Source: Streptomyces sp. 840.1
GTDB taxonomy: Bacteria; Actinomycetota; Actinomycetes; Streptomycetales; Streptomycetaceae
NCBI RefSeq assembly: GCF_003751445.1
Contig: NZ_RJUU01000003.1
Coordinates: 124,001-188,000, forward strand
Length of the DNA stretch: 64,000 nt
Direction: 5' to 3'
The position numbers were made by a program, and so were the translations under genes. Within the stretch, counting starts at the first letter, position 1. Every line of letters starts with the position of its first letter. The notes below the pieces were generated by a model. The model worked only from the letters and a program-made list of their open reading frames with translations. It did not search any database and was not told where the DNA came from. Below are positions 40,957 to 50,584 of this stretch, piece by piece.

Positions 40957-42012
40957 GTGACCGGGACGGACAACGCAGTCGCCGACGACGACGCACTGTA
41001 CGTACTGACTGCGGTCCTGCTGACCCCAGCACAGTTTCCGAGTGTGCTGGGCGACGACTACCCGGAGGCCTGCGCGGCGCTCGGGCTCGGCCCGTACGCC
41101 ACGGGGTACGGACTGGTCATGGGTCAGGACGGCGACGGGGCCAGGTGGACCGTCGTCGTCGACGACGTCTCTCTGGTGGCCGTGGCGATAGCGTCCTGGG
41201 ACTGCGGCATGGAGTACGACCTGTCGCCCGACGAAAGCTCGGTGGTCTGCGCTCTCCCCGGCTGGCCGCTCGCCGTGGCGGTCGCCGCGCCGGGCGTGGC
41301 CGCTCCGCACGACCCGGCCCCCGATCCCGACGCGGACGGCGGGCATCCGCCTCCGCTCGCTCCACCCGACACCAATGTGTGGGGCCCGGCGCAGCGCCGC
41401 CTCGGTGCGGACGCGATCGCCTCGCAGTGGGCGGCCTGGCGCGAGCAGATCGACGACTCCGCCGAGCCCGGACCGGCAGGCGACGGCAGCGAGGAGGCTA
41501 CCTATCAGGGCGACCACTCGTCCCGTACGGACGGTCCCGACGCGGACGCGGAGCCGGATGCGGATTCCGGTTCCGACCTCGGCTCCGAGCTCGGCACCAG
41601 CTCCGACCCCGCATCCGGCGCCGCGGCGGACAGCAGCGTCCCGGGCGATGCGGATACGGGCGATGCGGACACGGCCGGTGCCGGCGGTACGGACGCGGGC
41701 CGTGCGGGCGAGGATGCCGCCGAGCGCAGCGCCCAGTCCGGCGCCCATCCCGGTGTCCGGCGGGCTCTCGCCGAAGCGCAAGCCTATGTGGGGGCCCCGC
41801 CGCCGCCCGGCCGGATCCGGTCCTCCTTCGCCCCGGGGGACGCCAGGACGATCCGGGCCGACGGCCCCGGCTGGTCCATGGTGGCCAGGACCGACGACAT
41901 GGCGTTTCTCCTGCTGGACGAGATACCGGGCGAGATAATGCCGGTCCAGCGCGGGAAGGACCTTCCCGGCCTGCTCAAGGCCCTGGACGCGCTGGCCGTG
42001 CGGCCCTCCTGA
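40957..42012 (+). CDS. Hypothetical protein with acidic repeat-like middle
   Basis: 351 aa. An N-terminal domain (about 1-120) with alternating strands (ALYVLTAVLLTPAQFPSVLG, RWTVVVDDVSLVAVAIASWD) is followed by a long Asp/Ala/Gly/Ser low-complexity stretch (about 165-270, DADAEPDADSGSDLGSELG). A C-terminal domain (about 285-351) contains SMVARTDDMAFLLLDEIPG. GTG at 40957 chosen for GAGGAGGG just upstream; ATG at 40936 would add 7 residues. Function unknown; the two end domains joined by an acidic linker look intracellular. Confidence 0.75.
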   Translation: MTGTDNAVADDDALYVLTAVLLTPAQFPSVLGDDYPEACAALGLGPYATGYGLVMGQDGDGARWTVVVDDVSLVAVAIASWDCGMEYDLSPDESSVVCALPGWPLAVAVAAPGVAAPHDPAPDPDADGGHPPPLAPPDTNVWGPAQRRLGADAIASQWAAWREQIDDSAEPGPAGDGSEEATYQGDHSSRTDGPDADAEPDADSGSDLGSELGTSSDPASGAAADSSVPGDADTGDADTAGAGGTDAGRAGEDAAERSAQSGAHPGVRRALAEAQAYVGAPPPPGRIRSSFAPGDARTIRADGPGWSMVARTDDMAFLLLDEIPGEIMPVQRGKDLPGLLKALDALAVRPS

Positions 42013-42051
42013 GCCGCCTCGGACATCGGCACCGCCGACCGGGCGCTGCCG

Positions 42052-42084
42052 GGTGCCGGGCCCGTGTGGTCAGGGCCCGGCACC
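42052..42084. terminator. Bidirectional terminator hairpin
   Basis: GGTGCCGGGCCC / GGGCCCGGCACC, a perfect 12-bp stem with 9-base loop, between convergent genes. Confidence 0.75.
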
Positions 42085-42086
42085 GC

Positions 42087-42269
42087 TCAGCGGCCGATCT
42101 CCTTGCGGCTGATCCTGCGGAGCCTGCGCCGCTGACCGGGGTCCAGTGCCAGGTAGGCGATCGCGGGGATTCCGATGAGCACCAGCAGTGACAGCCAGAA
42201 CCCGATGAACGGCATCAGGACGACTGCGACGACGACTCCCCCGATGGCGATCTTCGCTCTGTTCGACAT
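42087..42269 (-). CDS. Small membrane protein
   Basis: 60 aa. One long hydrophobic hairpin (AIGGVVVAVVLMPFIGFWL, LLVLIGIPAIAYLAL) followed by a basic tail RRRLRRISRKEIGR. GGAGG lies 8 bases before the ATG. No family recognised. Downstream of the desaturase gene on the same strand after 96 bases. Confidence 0.75.
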   Translation of the reverse strand: MSNRAKIAIGGVVVAVVLMPFIGFWLSLLVLIGIPAIAYLALDPGQRRRLRRISRKEIGR

Positions 42270-42365
42270 CGTCCACGCCTCCTTCGCGGCCAGTAGCCGC
42301 TCCTGCTGTGAGAACGCCTGTGCGTGCCCATCGGTTCCAGCCTGCCCCGAACCCGTCGGGAACGG

Positions 42366-43427
42366 TTACCTGAGCGGTGCGCCGACCTCGTGCATGTGGT
42401 CGAGTGCCTGCCGGTAGGACTCGATGAGTCCGGTCTCCGCGTACGGCATGCCGAGAGCCTCGCAGTGCGCCCTGACCAGGGGCTGCGCCAGCCGCAGATG
42501 CGGGCGCGGCATGCTCGGGAAGAGGTGGTGCTCGATCTGGTAGTTGAGCCCGCCGAGGAACCAGTCGGTGAGGACGGCGCCCCGCACGTTGCGTGAGGTG
42601 AGGACCTGACGCTGCAGGTGTCCCCAACGGTCCCCGTCCGGGTCCGGCATCTCCATGCCCTTGTGGTTCGGGGCGAAGGCCATGCCCAGGTGCAGCCCGA
42701 AGAGCGCGTGGTGCACGAGGGCGAAGACGACCGCCTTGCCGGGAGACATGACCGTGAGCAGCAGCGCGGCGTAGAGACCGAGGTGGGCGACGAGCAGCAG
42801 GGCGGAGAGGACACGCTCACGGGCGGGCTGCTGTCGCAGGTACTGGAAGCCGGAGATCTTCAGCGCGATGCCCTCCAGGAGCAGCATCGGGAAGAACAGG
42901 CGGGCCTGGTTACGGGTGAGCCAGCGGGCGAAGCCCTCGCGCTGTGCGGCCTGCTTCTGGGTCCAGACGAGGGCGCCGACACCGACGTCCGGGTCCTTGT
43001 CCACGTGGTTGGGGTTGGCGTGATGGCGTACGTGCTTGTCGTTCCACCAGGCTTCGTTCATGCCGAGCAGCAGGTTGGCGTGCACCAGGCCGATGGCCCG
43101 GCTCGCCCGGCGGTCACCGGATATCTGGGCGTGTCCGGCGTCGTGCCCGACGAACGCGGTGCGGGACCAGAAGACGGCGAGGGGCAGTGCGAGCAGCAGC
43201 GTCCACCACGTGTTGCCGAGAAGGAACATGCCCGTGAGCACGGCTCCCAGGGCGAGCAGGTTGGCGGCGATGCCGGCCGCGTACCAACCGGTGCGGCGTT
43301 CGAGGAGTCCTTGCCCCTTGACGGCCCGCAGCAGTGGCGCGAAGTCGCTTCCTGCACTTCCGACACTTCCGGCACTTCCGGCACCGTCACGGGTTCGTTC
43401 CGCGACGGTGGTTGCGGCCTGAGGCAT
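42366..43427 (-). CDS. Membrane fatty acid desaturase
   Basis: 353 aa di-iron integral membrane enzyme that inserts a double bond into acyl chains, adjusting membrane fluidity. All three His boxes are present: HDAGH (first), HVRHH (second) and QIEHH (third). The QIEHH box is the front-end/acyl-lipid type. Four to six membrane helices (LLALGAVLTGMFLLG, WTLLLALPLAVFW, and so on). GGAG 5 bases before the ATG. The N-terminus has Gly-Ser-Ala repeats (GSAGSVGSAGS). Divergent from the SNF2 helicase gene. Confidence 0.92.
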   Translation of the reverse strand: MPQAATTVAERTRDGAGSAGSVGSAGSDFAPLLRAVKGQGLLERRTGWYAAGIAANLLALGAVLTGMFLLGNTWWTLLLALPLAVFWSRTAFVGHDAGHAQISGDRRASRAIGLVHANLLLGMNEAWWNDKHVRHHANPNHVDKDPDVGVGALVWTQKQAAQREGFARWLTRNQARLFFPMLLLEGIALKISGFQYLRQQPARERVLSALLLVAHLGLYAALLLTVMSPGKAVVFALVHHALFGLHLGMAFAPNHKGMEMPDPDGDRWGHLQRQVLTSRNVRGAVLTDWFLGGLNYQIEHHLFPSMPRPHLRLAQPLVRAHCEALGMPYAETGLIESYRQALDHMHEVGAPLR

Positions 43428-43683
43428 GATGTCTCCGGTCTTAAGGGGTGCGCTGACCTGATGAAACGTACGGGTCGCAGATATAAGGCAGCCATGGAGC
43501 CACCACCCGAGGTTTCCTGGTGCCAACCCCCTCATTGCGATGGGGGGCTGACTACACCTGGCCGACATACCGGACACAGGCGTGTGATCTAAAACATGTG
43601 ACGACTAGCCCCGCCGCCGGATGCGATGGAGTACCCTCGGCGACCTCGGCCCACTAGTCAAATTTGAGGAATCTGACATCGCT

Positions 43684-46596
43684 GTGCACAGCCTCCCCGC
43701 AGCAACGCTCTCCGAGATCTCCGCACTCATCGGCTGTTCCGTGGTGTTCCTGCCCGCGGATCCCTCCCGGACCGGACGCGTCGCCTTCTGGTGCCCAGAC
43801 GGTAGCAGCCCGCCCGATGCCCCGGGGACCGTCGAGGGGCTGACCGTGACCGGCCCCGGCGCCGAGTTGTACGAAGTGGCGGCGCGGCTGCTCCCCGTGC
43901 GGGACGCGCTGCCGGTGCTGACCCGCGCACGGGCCTCGGCCGGCGCCTCGGCGTCGGCCTCCTTCTGGGGTGCTGCCGGGCTGCTGGCCCTTCAGTTCAC
44001 CGCGCGCGGGCTGCTGTTGCCGGGGCTGAGCACCACGGACCAGGACGCGTGGCGGGCCGGACCACTCACGGCCGATGACCAGGACCGCATCCGCGGCCTG
44101 GCCGCCTCCATGCCGCCAAGTGCCCATGCGGTACCGCTCGATGCGACGGCGGAACCGCTGTTGCTGCCCGAACCGGAGTGGCTGGTGCGGGCGTTCCTCG
44201 ACGCGGTGGCCGACGGCCTGCCGCGCACACCCGCCGCGGCCCTCGCCAACGGTGGTCCGGCATTCACCGCGGACGCTCCGCAGCGGCTGGCGGACCAGCG
44301 GGCCTGGGCCGCCGACGTCGCGGCCGGGCACGACGCGGGCGTCCGGCTCTCGCTGCGCGTGGAGGTGTCCGGGCTCGACCGGGCCGGCGACGGGCCCGAG
44401 GGGCAGCTGTCCGGCCCCTCCTTCCGGGTGGTCCCGCAGATCCACAGCGTCAGCGACCCCACACTGGTCACCGATGCCGCCCTGATCTGGACCGGCAGCG
44501 GACCGGCCGCCGCGGCCCTCGGGCCGAGGGCCCGGATGGACGCCCTGCTGATGCTGCGCCGGGCCGCCCGCGCCTGGCCGCCCCTGACCCCGCTGCTGTC
44601 GGCGGCCGTGCCGGACGCCGTGGAACCGGCGGACGAGGAGATCGCGGAACTGCTCGGCCCCGCCTCACGCGCGCTCGCCGCGACGGGCGTGCAGGTGCAC
44701 TGGCCAAGGGAGCTGGCCCGCAAGCTCACGGCGCGTGCGGTGATCGGTCCCTCCGACGACGAGTACGGCGGGGCCGGATCAGACGGTTTCCAGCCAGCCG
44801 CCCGTACCGGTTCCGACCCTGCACCGCTCCTGTCGGCGGACGCCCTGCTCGCGTTCGACTGGCGGTTCGCGCTCGGCGGCCTGGAGCTCAGCCGCGCCGA
44901 GCTCGACCGGCTGGCCGAGGCGGGCCGGCCGCTGGTGCGGCTGCGCGACCAGTGGGTGCTGATCGATCCCGACGAAGCGCGTCGCGCCCGGGAGACCCAG
45001 GACCGCAAGGTCACCCCGATCGACGCGCTCGGGGTGGTACTGACCGGCTCAACGGAGCTCGACGGACGACGGGTCGAGGTCCGGGCGACCGGCTGGCTGG
45101 AGGCGCTGCGCCAACGGCTCGCCGATCCGGAGTCCCGGCAGGCGCAGGAGGGGCAGCCGGCGCTCGGCCAGCCCGCCGCCCTCACCGCGACCTTGCGCGA
45201 CTACCAGCTCCGTGGCCTGAACTGGCTGCACACGATGACCTCGCTCGGCCTCGGCGGCTGCCTCGCGGACGACATGGGGCTCGGCAAGACCATCACCCTG
45301 ATCGCACTGCATCTGCACCGGCAGACCATCGAATCGGCCGCAGGCCCCACCCTGGTGGTCTGCCCGACCTCGCTGATGGGCAACTGGCAGCGGGAGATCG
45401 AGAAGTTCGCGCCCGGCACCCCGGTCCGCCGCTTCCACGGCGGCTCACGGAGCCTGGAGGACCTGGCGGACGGCGAGTTCGTCCTCACCACGTACGGGAC
45501 GATGCGGCTGGACACTCCGAAGCTCGCAGCCACCCGGTGGGGCATGGTCGTCGCCGACGAGGCGCAGCACGTGAAGAACCCCTACTCGGCGACGGCCAGA
45601 CAGCTGCGCACGATCGGCGCGCAGGCCCGGGTGGCCCTCACCGGCACCCCGGTGGAGAACAACCTCTCCGAGCTGTGGGCGATCCTCGACTGGACGACCC
45701 CCGGCCTGCTCGGCCGGCTCGGCACGTTCCGTACCCGCTACGCGCGAGCGGCCGAGGAGGGCAGCGACCCGGCGGCGGCCGAGCGCCTCGGCGCGCTGGT
45801 GCGTCCGTTCCTGCTGCGCCGGCGAAAGTCCGACCCGGGCATCGCTCCTGAGCTGCCGCCGAAGACCGAGACGGACCGCGCGGTCTCCCTGACGGCCGAG
45901 CAGGCGGGCCTGTACGAGGCAGTGGTGCGCGAGACCCTGGCGGCGATCTCCGCCGCCGATGGCATGGCGCGGCGGGGCCTGGTGGTGAAGCTGCTGACCG
46001 CGCTCAAACAGATCTGCAACCATCCGGCGCAGTACCTCAAGGAGGACGAGCCGCAGATCGCCGGCCGTTCGGGAAAGCTGGAGCTGCTCGACGAGCTCCT
46101 GGACACCATTCTCGCGGAGGGCGCGGCCGTCCTGGTGTTCACCCAGTACGTGCAGATGGCCCGGCTCCTCGAACTGCACCTGGCGGCGCGCGGGGTCCGC
46201 ACCCAGTTCCTGCACGGCGGCACTCCGGTCGCCGCCCGCGAGGCGATGGTGAACCGTTTCCAGGCGGGCGAGGCCCCCGTCTTCCTGCTGTCGCTCAAGG
46301 CGGCCGGGACCGGCCTCAACCTCACCCGGGCGGGCCATGTGGTGCACTTCGACCGCTGGTGGAACCCGGCGGTCGAGGCCCAGGCGACCGACCGCGCGTA
46401 CCGCATCGGCCAGACCCAGCCGGTGCAGGTCCACCGGCTGATCGCCGAGGGCACCATCGAGGACCGGATCGCCGGGATGCTGGCCCGTAAGCAGGGGCTC
46501 GCGGACGCGGTCCTCGGTTCCGGCGAGAGCGCCCTGACCGAACTCGGCGATGCGGAACTGGCCGACCTGGTCGAGCTGCGAGGGGGCGCACGATGA
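43684..46596 (+). CDS. SNF2/Swi2-family helicase-like ATPase
   Basis: 970 aa. The N-terminal half (about 1-480) is the domain associated with bacterial SNF2 proteins. The ATPase core begins at LRDYQLRGLNWLHTM. Walker A is DDMGLGKTITL (about 528), motif II ADEAQH (about 624), motif III LTGTPVENNLSELW, and the second RecA lobe ends with motif VI TDRAYRIGQTQPVQVHRL. Such proteins translocate on double-stranded DNA and remodel protein-DNA complexes. GTG 43684 is preferred over ATG 43621 because the 21 codons between them show poor third-position G/C and are A/T-rich like a promoter. The stop overlaps the start of the SWIM gene. Confidence 0.9.
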   Translation: MHSLPAATLSEISALIGCSVVFLPADPSRTGRVAFWCPDGSSPPDAPGTVEGLTVTGPGAELYEVAARLLPVRDALPVLTRARASAGASASASFWGAAGLLALQFTARGLLLPGLSTTDQDAWRAGPLTADDQDRIRGLAASMPPSAHAVPLDATAEPLLLPEPEWLVRAFLDAVADGLPRTPAAALANGGPAFTADAPQRLADQRAWAADVAAGHDAGVRLSLRVEVSGLDRAGDGPEGQLSGPSFRVVPQIHSVSDPTLVTDAALIWTGSGPAAAALGPRARMDALLMLRRAARAWPPLTPLLSAAVPDAVEPADEEIAELLGPASRALAATGVQVHWPRELARKLTARAVIGPSDDEYGGAGSDGFQPAARTGSDPAPLLSADALLAFDWRFALGGLELSRAELDRLAEAGRPLVRLRDQWVLIDPDEARRARETQDRKVTPIDALGVVLTGSTELDGRRVEVRATGWLEALRQRLADPESRQAQEGQPALGQPAALTATLRDYQLRGLNWLHTMTSLGLGGCLADDMGLGKTITLIALHLHRQTIESAAGPTLVVCPTSLMGNWQREIEKFAPGTPVRRFHGGSRSLEDLADGEFVLTTYGTMRLDTPKLAATRWGMVVADEAQHVKNPYSATARQLRTIGAQARVALTGTPVENNLSELWAILDWTTPGLLGRLGTFRTRYARAAEEGSDPAAAERLGALVRPFLLRRRKSDPGIAPELPPKTETDRAVSLTAEQAGLYEAVVRETLAAISAADGMARRGLVVKLLTALKQICNHPAQYLKEDEPQIAGRSGKLELLDELLDTILAEGAAVLVFTQYVQMARLLELHLAARGVRTQFLHGGTPVAAREAMVNRFQAGEAPVFLLSLKAAGTGLNLTRAGHVVHFDRWWNPAVEAQATDRAYRIGQTQPVQVHRLIAEGTIEDRIAGMLARKQGLADAVLGSGESALTELGDAELADLVELRGGAR

Positions 46597-48110
46597 GCAA
46601 GGGATACGAGCCCGGCGCATACGAGCCGGACAGATACGAGTCGGACGGGTACGCCGCCGATGAATACGCCGACACGTACGACACCTATGACGGGGACGAC
46701 GCCGACACCGACACCGACGAGCGGGACGAAGGGGCTCCCTCCGCGTCCGCGCAGGAACGCACCTTCGCCGCGCTGCCGCCCGCGCACGGCCGCGGTTTCG
46801 CGGAGTCCTGGTGGGGCCTGGCCTGGCTCAAGGCGCTGGAGGACACCGCACTGGACGGCCAGCAGCTCAAGAAGGGGCGGCGGCTCGCCCGTGACGGCGG
46901 GGTCGGTGTGGTGTCCGTGCGGCCCGGCCGGATCACCGCCGTGGTGCAGGACCGGGACGCGAGCGCGTACCGCAGCGATGTGCTGCTCCAGGAGTTGAGC
47001 GAGGAGGAGTGGGACCGGTTCCTGGACGTGGCGGTCGACCGGGCCGGGCACATCGCGGCCCTGCTCGACCGCGAGATGCCGCCGCACCTGGTCGAGGACG
47101 CGGCAGCGGCGGGCGTGGAACTGCTCCCGGCCATCGGCGACCTCGATCCGGAATGCACCTGCGAGGCCTGGGACCACTGCCCGCACACCGCCGCACTCTG
47201 CTACCAGGTAGCACGGCTGCTCGACCAGGACCCGTTCGTGCTGCTGCTGATGCGCGGACGCGGCGAGCGCCGGCTGCTCGACGAGCTCCAGGTGCGCATC
47301 ACCGCCCGCGCCACGGGGCACGAACCGTCCGGGCCCGCCAACGCACCGGCGGCGGAACCCACCGGCCGGGGTGTACGCGGGGTCCCGGCGGCCGAGGCCC
47401 ACGCGGCGGCCGGCACCCTCCCACCGCTGCCCCCTCCCCCGCCGCTTCCCGCCCAGGCCGGTGTCTCGCCCTCGCTGGACACGGAGACCGATCCGGAACC
47501 CGGCGTGGACCCGACGGCGCTGGAGATGCTGGCGACGGACAGCGCCGCACGCGCTCACCGGATGCTCGCGGACGCGCTGGCGCCCGGCCATGAACTCCAG
47601 CCCGTGCCCGCCGCGCTGACGCCGGAACAGGACGCGGTACGGCTGGCCGCCGACGCACGCCCCGAGCCGTGGATCGCGACCCGGCTGGCAGCCGGGTCGG
47701 GACGTGGACCGGCCGGTCTGCGGGTCGCGGCAGACGCCTGGCGGTACGGCGGCGCCGCGGCGCTCCTGGTCCTGGACGAGCAGTGGACACCGGACGCGGC
47801 ATCACTGGCCCACGCCCGGGCCCAGCTGGCCACCGCATGGGAGGAGGACGAGGCTCCCCGGCTGCGGGCCGAGCACAACCGCTGGACATCGGCGGACGGC
47901 ACGCTCCAGCTGCGCTACGGACGGGAGGGGCGCTGGTATCCGTACCGCAAGGAGAGCGGGCGTTGGGCGCAGGCCGGCCCCTGCGACGACGATCCGGCGG
48001 CAGCTCTGGCCGACGCGAGCCAGACGGACGCGGACCAGCCGGAAGCCGGCCGGACGGATGCGGGACGGACGGGCGCAGACCGGACCGACGCCGGTCGGAC
48101 GGGGACCTGA
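46593..48110 (+). CDS. SWIM zinc-finger protein, partner of the SNF2 gene
   Basis: 505 aa. After an acidic, Tyr/Asp-rich head (about 1-50) comes SWWGLAWLKALEDTALDGQQ, typical of bacterial SWIM proteins, then the zinc motif CTCEAWDHCPH (CxC...CxH, about 188-198). Pro-rich linkers follow. A C-terminal Asp/Thr/Gly/Arg low-complexity tail (RTDAGRTGADRTDAGRTGT) ends the protein. SWIM/SNF2 gene pairs recur in bacteria and are thought to act together on DNA. ATGA overlap with the helicase gene indicates coupled translation. Confidence 0.88.
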   Translation: MSKGYEPGAYEPDRYESDGYAADEYADTYDTYDGDDADTDTDERDEGAPSASAQERTFAALPPAHGRGFAESWWGLAWLKALEDTALDGQQLKKGRRLARDGGVGVVSVRPGRITAVVQDRDASAYRSDVLLQELSEEEWDRFLDVAVDRAGHIAALLDREMPPHLVEDAAAAGVELLPAIGDLDPECTCEAWDHCPHTAALCYQVARLLDQDPFVLLLMRGRGERRLLDELQVRITARATGHEPSGPANAPAAEPTGRGVRGVPAAEAHAAAGTLPPLPPPPPLPAQAGVSPSLDTETDPEPGVDPTALEMLATDSAARAHRMLADALAPGHELQPVPAALTPEQDAVRLAADARPEPWIATRLAAGSGRGPAGLRVAADAWRYGGAAALLVLDEQWTPDAASLAHARAQLATAWEEDEAPRLRAEHNRWTSADGTLQLRYGREGRWYPYRKESGRWAQAGPCDDDPAAALADASQTDADQPEAGRTDAGRTGADRTDAGRTGT

Positions 48111-48505
48111 CGGAGCCTCACCGGCGCCGGGTGCCTGACGGAGCCTCACTGACGGCCGGGGGCGCGTGTTTCGCTCCCGGCCGCCGCGCGAAAAGGACTG
48201 CGCGTGCTCTCCCCCGGCCGAGGGCGATTCCGGCCCCCTGCCGTCTTCCGCCGCCCGCTCGACCCCCGTACGGTGGGGGCCCGCGAGATACTCGGCCGTA
48301 CATCGGACAACGCATTCCGGTCAGCGGACAAGAGGGAGTGACCAGCTGCCCGCGAAATCGGCGGACGGCGGCCTCCCACGGTGAACCGCCACCTCGGACG
48401 AACGCTGTTCCGCTACCTCGGACAGTCGGATCCCTCCCCGGAATCCCCGGACCGGCCCTCCTCCCACCTCAGCTACGACCGCTCCCCCACACAGCTGGAG
48501 TACAC
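48111..48505. other. Non-coding gap before the amidase
   Basis: No supported gene. A 16-base direct repeat CCTGACGGAGCCTCAC occurs at 48106-48121 and 48134-48149, the first copy overlapping the SWIM gene stop. The rest presumably contains the amidase promoter, which I cannot pick out. Confidence 0.5.
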
Positions 48506-49096
48506 ATGCACCGGAGAAGGATCCTTCAGGGCGCGGCCGCCACTGCCGCGGCCACGCTGCTCCCCGCCTCCGCACGGGCCACCGCGGCGGCAGCGGGCGA
48601 CACGGACTATCCCTCGGCCCACTGGGTGCCCGCGTCCACGTCCAACTACACGGTCTCGACGAGGCCTTCGGCGTATCCCGTGCAGTACGTGATCATCCAT
48701 GTCACCCAGGAGACGTTCTCGGACGCGGTCGCGATCTTCCAGAACCCGGCGAAGCAGGTCTCCGCGCACTACGTGGTCCGGTCGGCGGACGGCTACATCG
48801 ACCAGTGCGTCAGGGAGCGGAACATCGCCTGGCACGCGGGCAACTGGGACTACAACACCCGGAGCATCGGCATCGAGCACGAGGGCTATGTGGACCAGCC
48901 CGAATACTTCACCGACGCCATGTACGAGAAGTCGGCGCTGCTGACCGCCTCGGTGTGCGACCGCTACGGCATCCCCAAGGACCGCGCGCACATTCTCGGC
49001 CATGTGCAGGTCCCGGGCACCGACCACACCGATCCGGGCCCGAACTGGGACTGGGTCCGCTACATCCGCCTCGTCAACCTGCTCGGCACGGGCTGA
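48506..49096 (+). CDS. Secreted N-acetylmuramoyl-L-alanine amidase (Amidase_2/PGRP type)
   Basis: 196 aa. The N-terminus MHRRRILQGAAATAAATLLP is a Tat-like signal (RRRILQG then a hydrophobic stretch to about 30). The mature domain has the amidase_2 zinc site: first His in VQYVIIHVTQ, second in IGIEHEGY or AWHAGNW, and a third in GTDHTDPGP. YSVHY-equivalent here is QVSAHYVVRSADGYIDQCV. It would cut the bond between N-acetylmuramic acid and L-alanine in peptidoglycan. CTGGAG 5 bases before the ATG. Confidence 0.9.
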   Translation: MHRRRILQGAAATAAATLLPASARATAAAAGDTDYPSAHWVPASTSNYTVSTRPSAYPVQYVIIHVTQETFSDAVAIFQNPAKQVSAHYVVRSADGYIDQCVRERNIAWHAGNWDYNTRSIGIEHEGYVDQPEYFTDAMYEKSALLTASVCDRYGIPKDRAHILGHVQVPGTDHTDPGPNWDWVRYIRLVNLLGTG

Positions 49097-49227
49097 CCGG
49101 CTGCCGGGGTCCGGTCCCGGGCCAGGCACCGGTCCGGCCCTTCCGATTGCTCTCCGCACCACGGTTGTCGCGGGCGTCCGCTGCGACGACGATGGGGGTG
49201 CACGGCGCCCCTGGACGGGAGGGTGAG

Positions 49228-50478
49228 TTGACGGACCCCTGGTTGGCCCTGGCAGCCGACGCGGACCCCGGTGAACGGCTCGGCGAACTGCGCCACGCGC
49301 ACGAGGTGTTCACCGCAGCTGGCCGCCTGGAGCGGCCGGTACGCCCGGTGGTGGGTGAGTCCTGGCGCCGCTCGGCGCGGGCCCGCGTCTGCCCGGACGG
49401 CGCCGCACTGGTCGATCTGGACGCCGACGAGGTCGGGCCGTACCGGGAGGCCCATCCGCTCGCCCGCGCCATGCCGGTGATCCGGGAACTGATGAGCGCC
49501 TACGCCACGGACGGGGAGCACCTCCTGGCGGTGTGCGACGCGCACGGCAGGCTGCTGTGGGTCGAGGGGCATCCGGTGACCAGACGGCGTGCCGGGCGGA
49601 TGAACTTCGTGGAGGGAGCCCGCTGGGCGGAGTCCGTCGCCGGTACCAACGCGCCGGGGACCGCCATCGCCGTGGACCGCCCCGTCCAGGTGTTCGCGGC
49701 CGAGCACTTCCTGCGTCCGGTGCAGCAGTGGACGTGCGCGGCCGCGCCACTGCACGACCCGCACACCGGACGGGTGCTGGGCGCGGTCGACATCACCGGC
49801 GGGAACGGGCTCGCCCATCCGCACAGCCTGGCGTTCGTGCAGGCCGTCGCCCGCGCCGCCGAGTCCCAGCTGGCCCTGCTCGCCCCGCCCCCGTCCGCCG
49901 GGACCGTACGGCTGAGCGCGCTCGGCAGGAACGAGGCGCTGCTGACCGTGGCCGGCCGGTCGCTCCGCCTCAGCCGCCGGCACAGCGAGATCCTGGTCGC
50001 CCTGGCCAGGCGGCCCGAGGGCATCGGCGGTGACGAGCTCCTGGTCGAGCTGTACGAGGACGAGTCGGTCACCCCGGTGACGCTGCGGGCCGAACTGTCC
50101 CGGCTGCGCCGTCTGCTCGGCCCGGATCTGCTGCTCTCCCGCCCCTACCGTCTCGCCTCCCCGGTCGACGCGGACTTCGACACGGTCGCGCGCCGGCTGG
50201 CCTCGGGCGCGGTCGCCTCGGCCCTGAGCGCCTACGCGGGTCCCCTGCTGCCCGGTTCGCAGGCTCCGTCGGTCGTGCGGCTGCGGCGCCGGCTCGACGA
50301 TTCGCTGCGGGCCGCGCTGATCGCTCGCGGAGATCCGGGGCTGCTGGCGGACTGGGCGTCCAGCCCGTGGGGCGAGGACGACCTCCCCGCGTGGCGGGCG
50401 CTGGCCGCAGCAGCGCCCGCTGCTCAGCGTCCGGCGCTGCTGGCTCGGGCCCGGACACTGGACGCGGAGCTGCGATAG
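49228..50478 (+). CDS. GAF-domain transcriptional regulator of the adjacent aldehyde dehydrogenase
   Basis: 416 aa. Residues about 60-190 form a GAF-like sensor domain of the AcoR/sigma-54-activator N-terminal type ([59 protein letters not shown]). Instead of an AAA domain the C-terminal half carries a winged helix-turn-helix-like segment ([36 protein letters not shown]). This architecture is regularly found next to ExaC/AldA aldehyde dehydrogenase genes in Streptomyces. TTG at 49228 follows GGGAGGG; an ATG at 49192 lacks a ribosome site. Probably activates the next gene in response to an alcohol or aldehyde. Confidence 0.85.
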   Translation: MTDPWLALAADADPGERLGELRHAHEVFTAAGRLERPVRPVVGESWRRSARARVCPDGAALVDLDADEVGPYREAHPLARAMPVIRELMSAYATDGEHLLAVCDAHGRLLWVEGHPVTRRRAGRMNFVEGARWAESVAGTNAPGTAIAVDRPVQVFAAEHFLRPVQQWTCAAAPLHDPHTGRVLGAVDITGGNGLAHPHSLAFVQAVARAAESQLALLAPPPSAGTVRLSALGRNEALLTVAGRSLRLSRRHSEILVALARRPEGIGGDELLVELYEDESVTPVTLRAELSRLRRLLGPDLLLSRPYRLASPVDADFDTVARRLASGAVASALSAYAGPLLPGSQAPSVVRLRRRLDDSLRAALIARGDPGLLADWASSPWGEDDLPAWRALAAAAPAAQRPALLARARTLDAELR

Positions 50479-50498
50479 CCACCGGCCCGCCGCGGCAC

Positions 50499-50511
50499 GC
50501 AACGGGGTTGC
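50499..50511. promoter_or_regulatory. Inverted repeat upstream of the aldehyde dehydrogenase
   Basis: GCAAC-GGG-GTTGC, followed immediately by AACG, so that GTTGCAAC forms a second overlapping palindrome. It lies 74 bases before the aldehyde dehydrogenase ATG and is a candidate site for the GAF regulator. Confidence 0.4.
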
Positions 50512-50584
50512 AACGTCGCGCTCCCTAGCCTCGCGCCGAGGGCCGCCCAACGGCGGGCGGCACCGGATCCGGGAGGCCACAGAG

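Noticed and set aside
43621..43683. ATG 43621 as start of the SNF2 gene
   Set aside because: The 21 codons before GTG 43684 have many A/T third positions and look like promoter rather than coding sequence.
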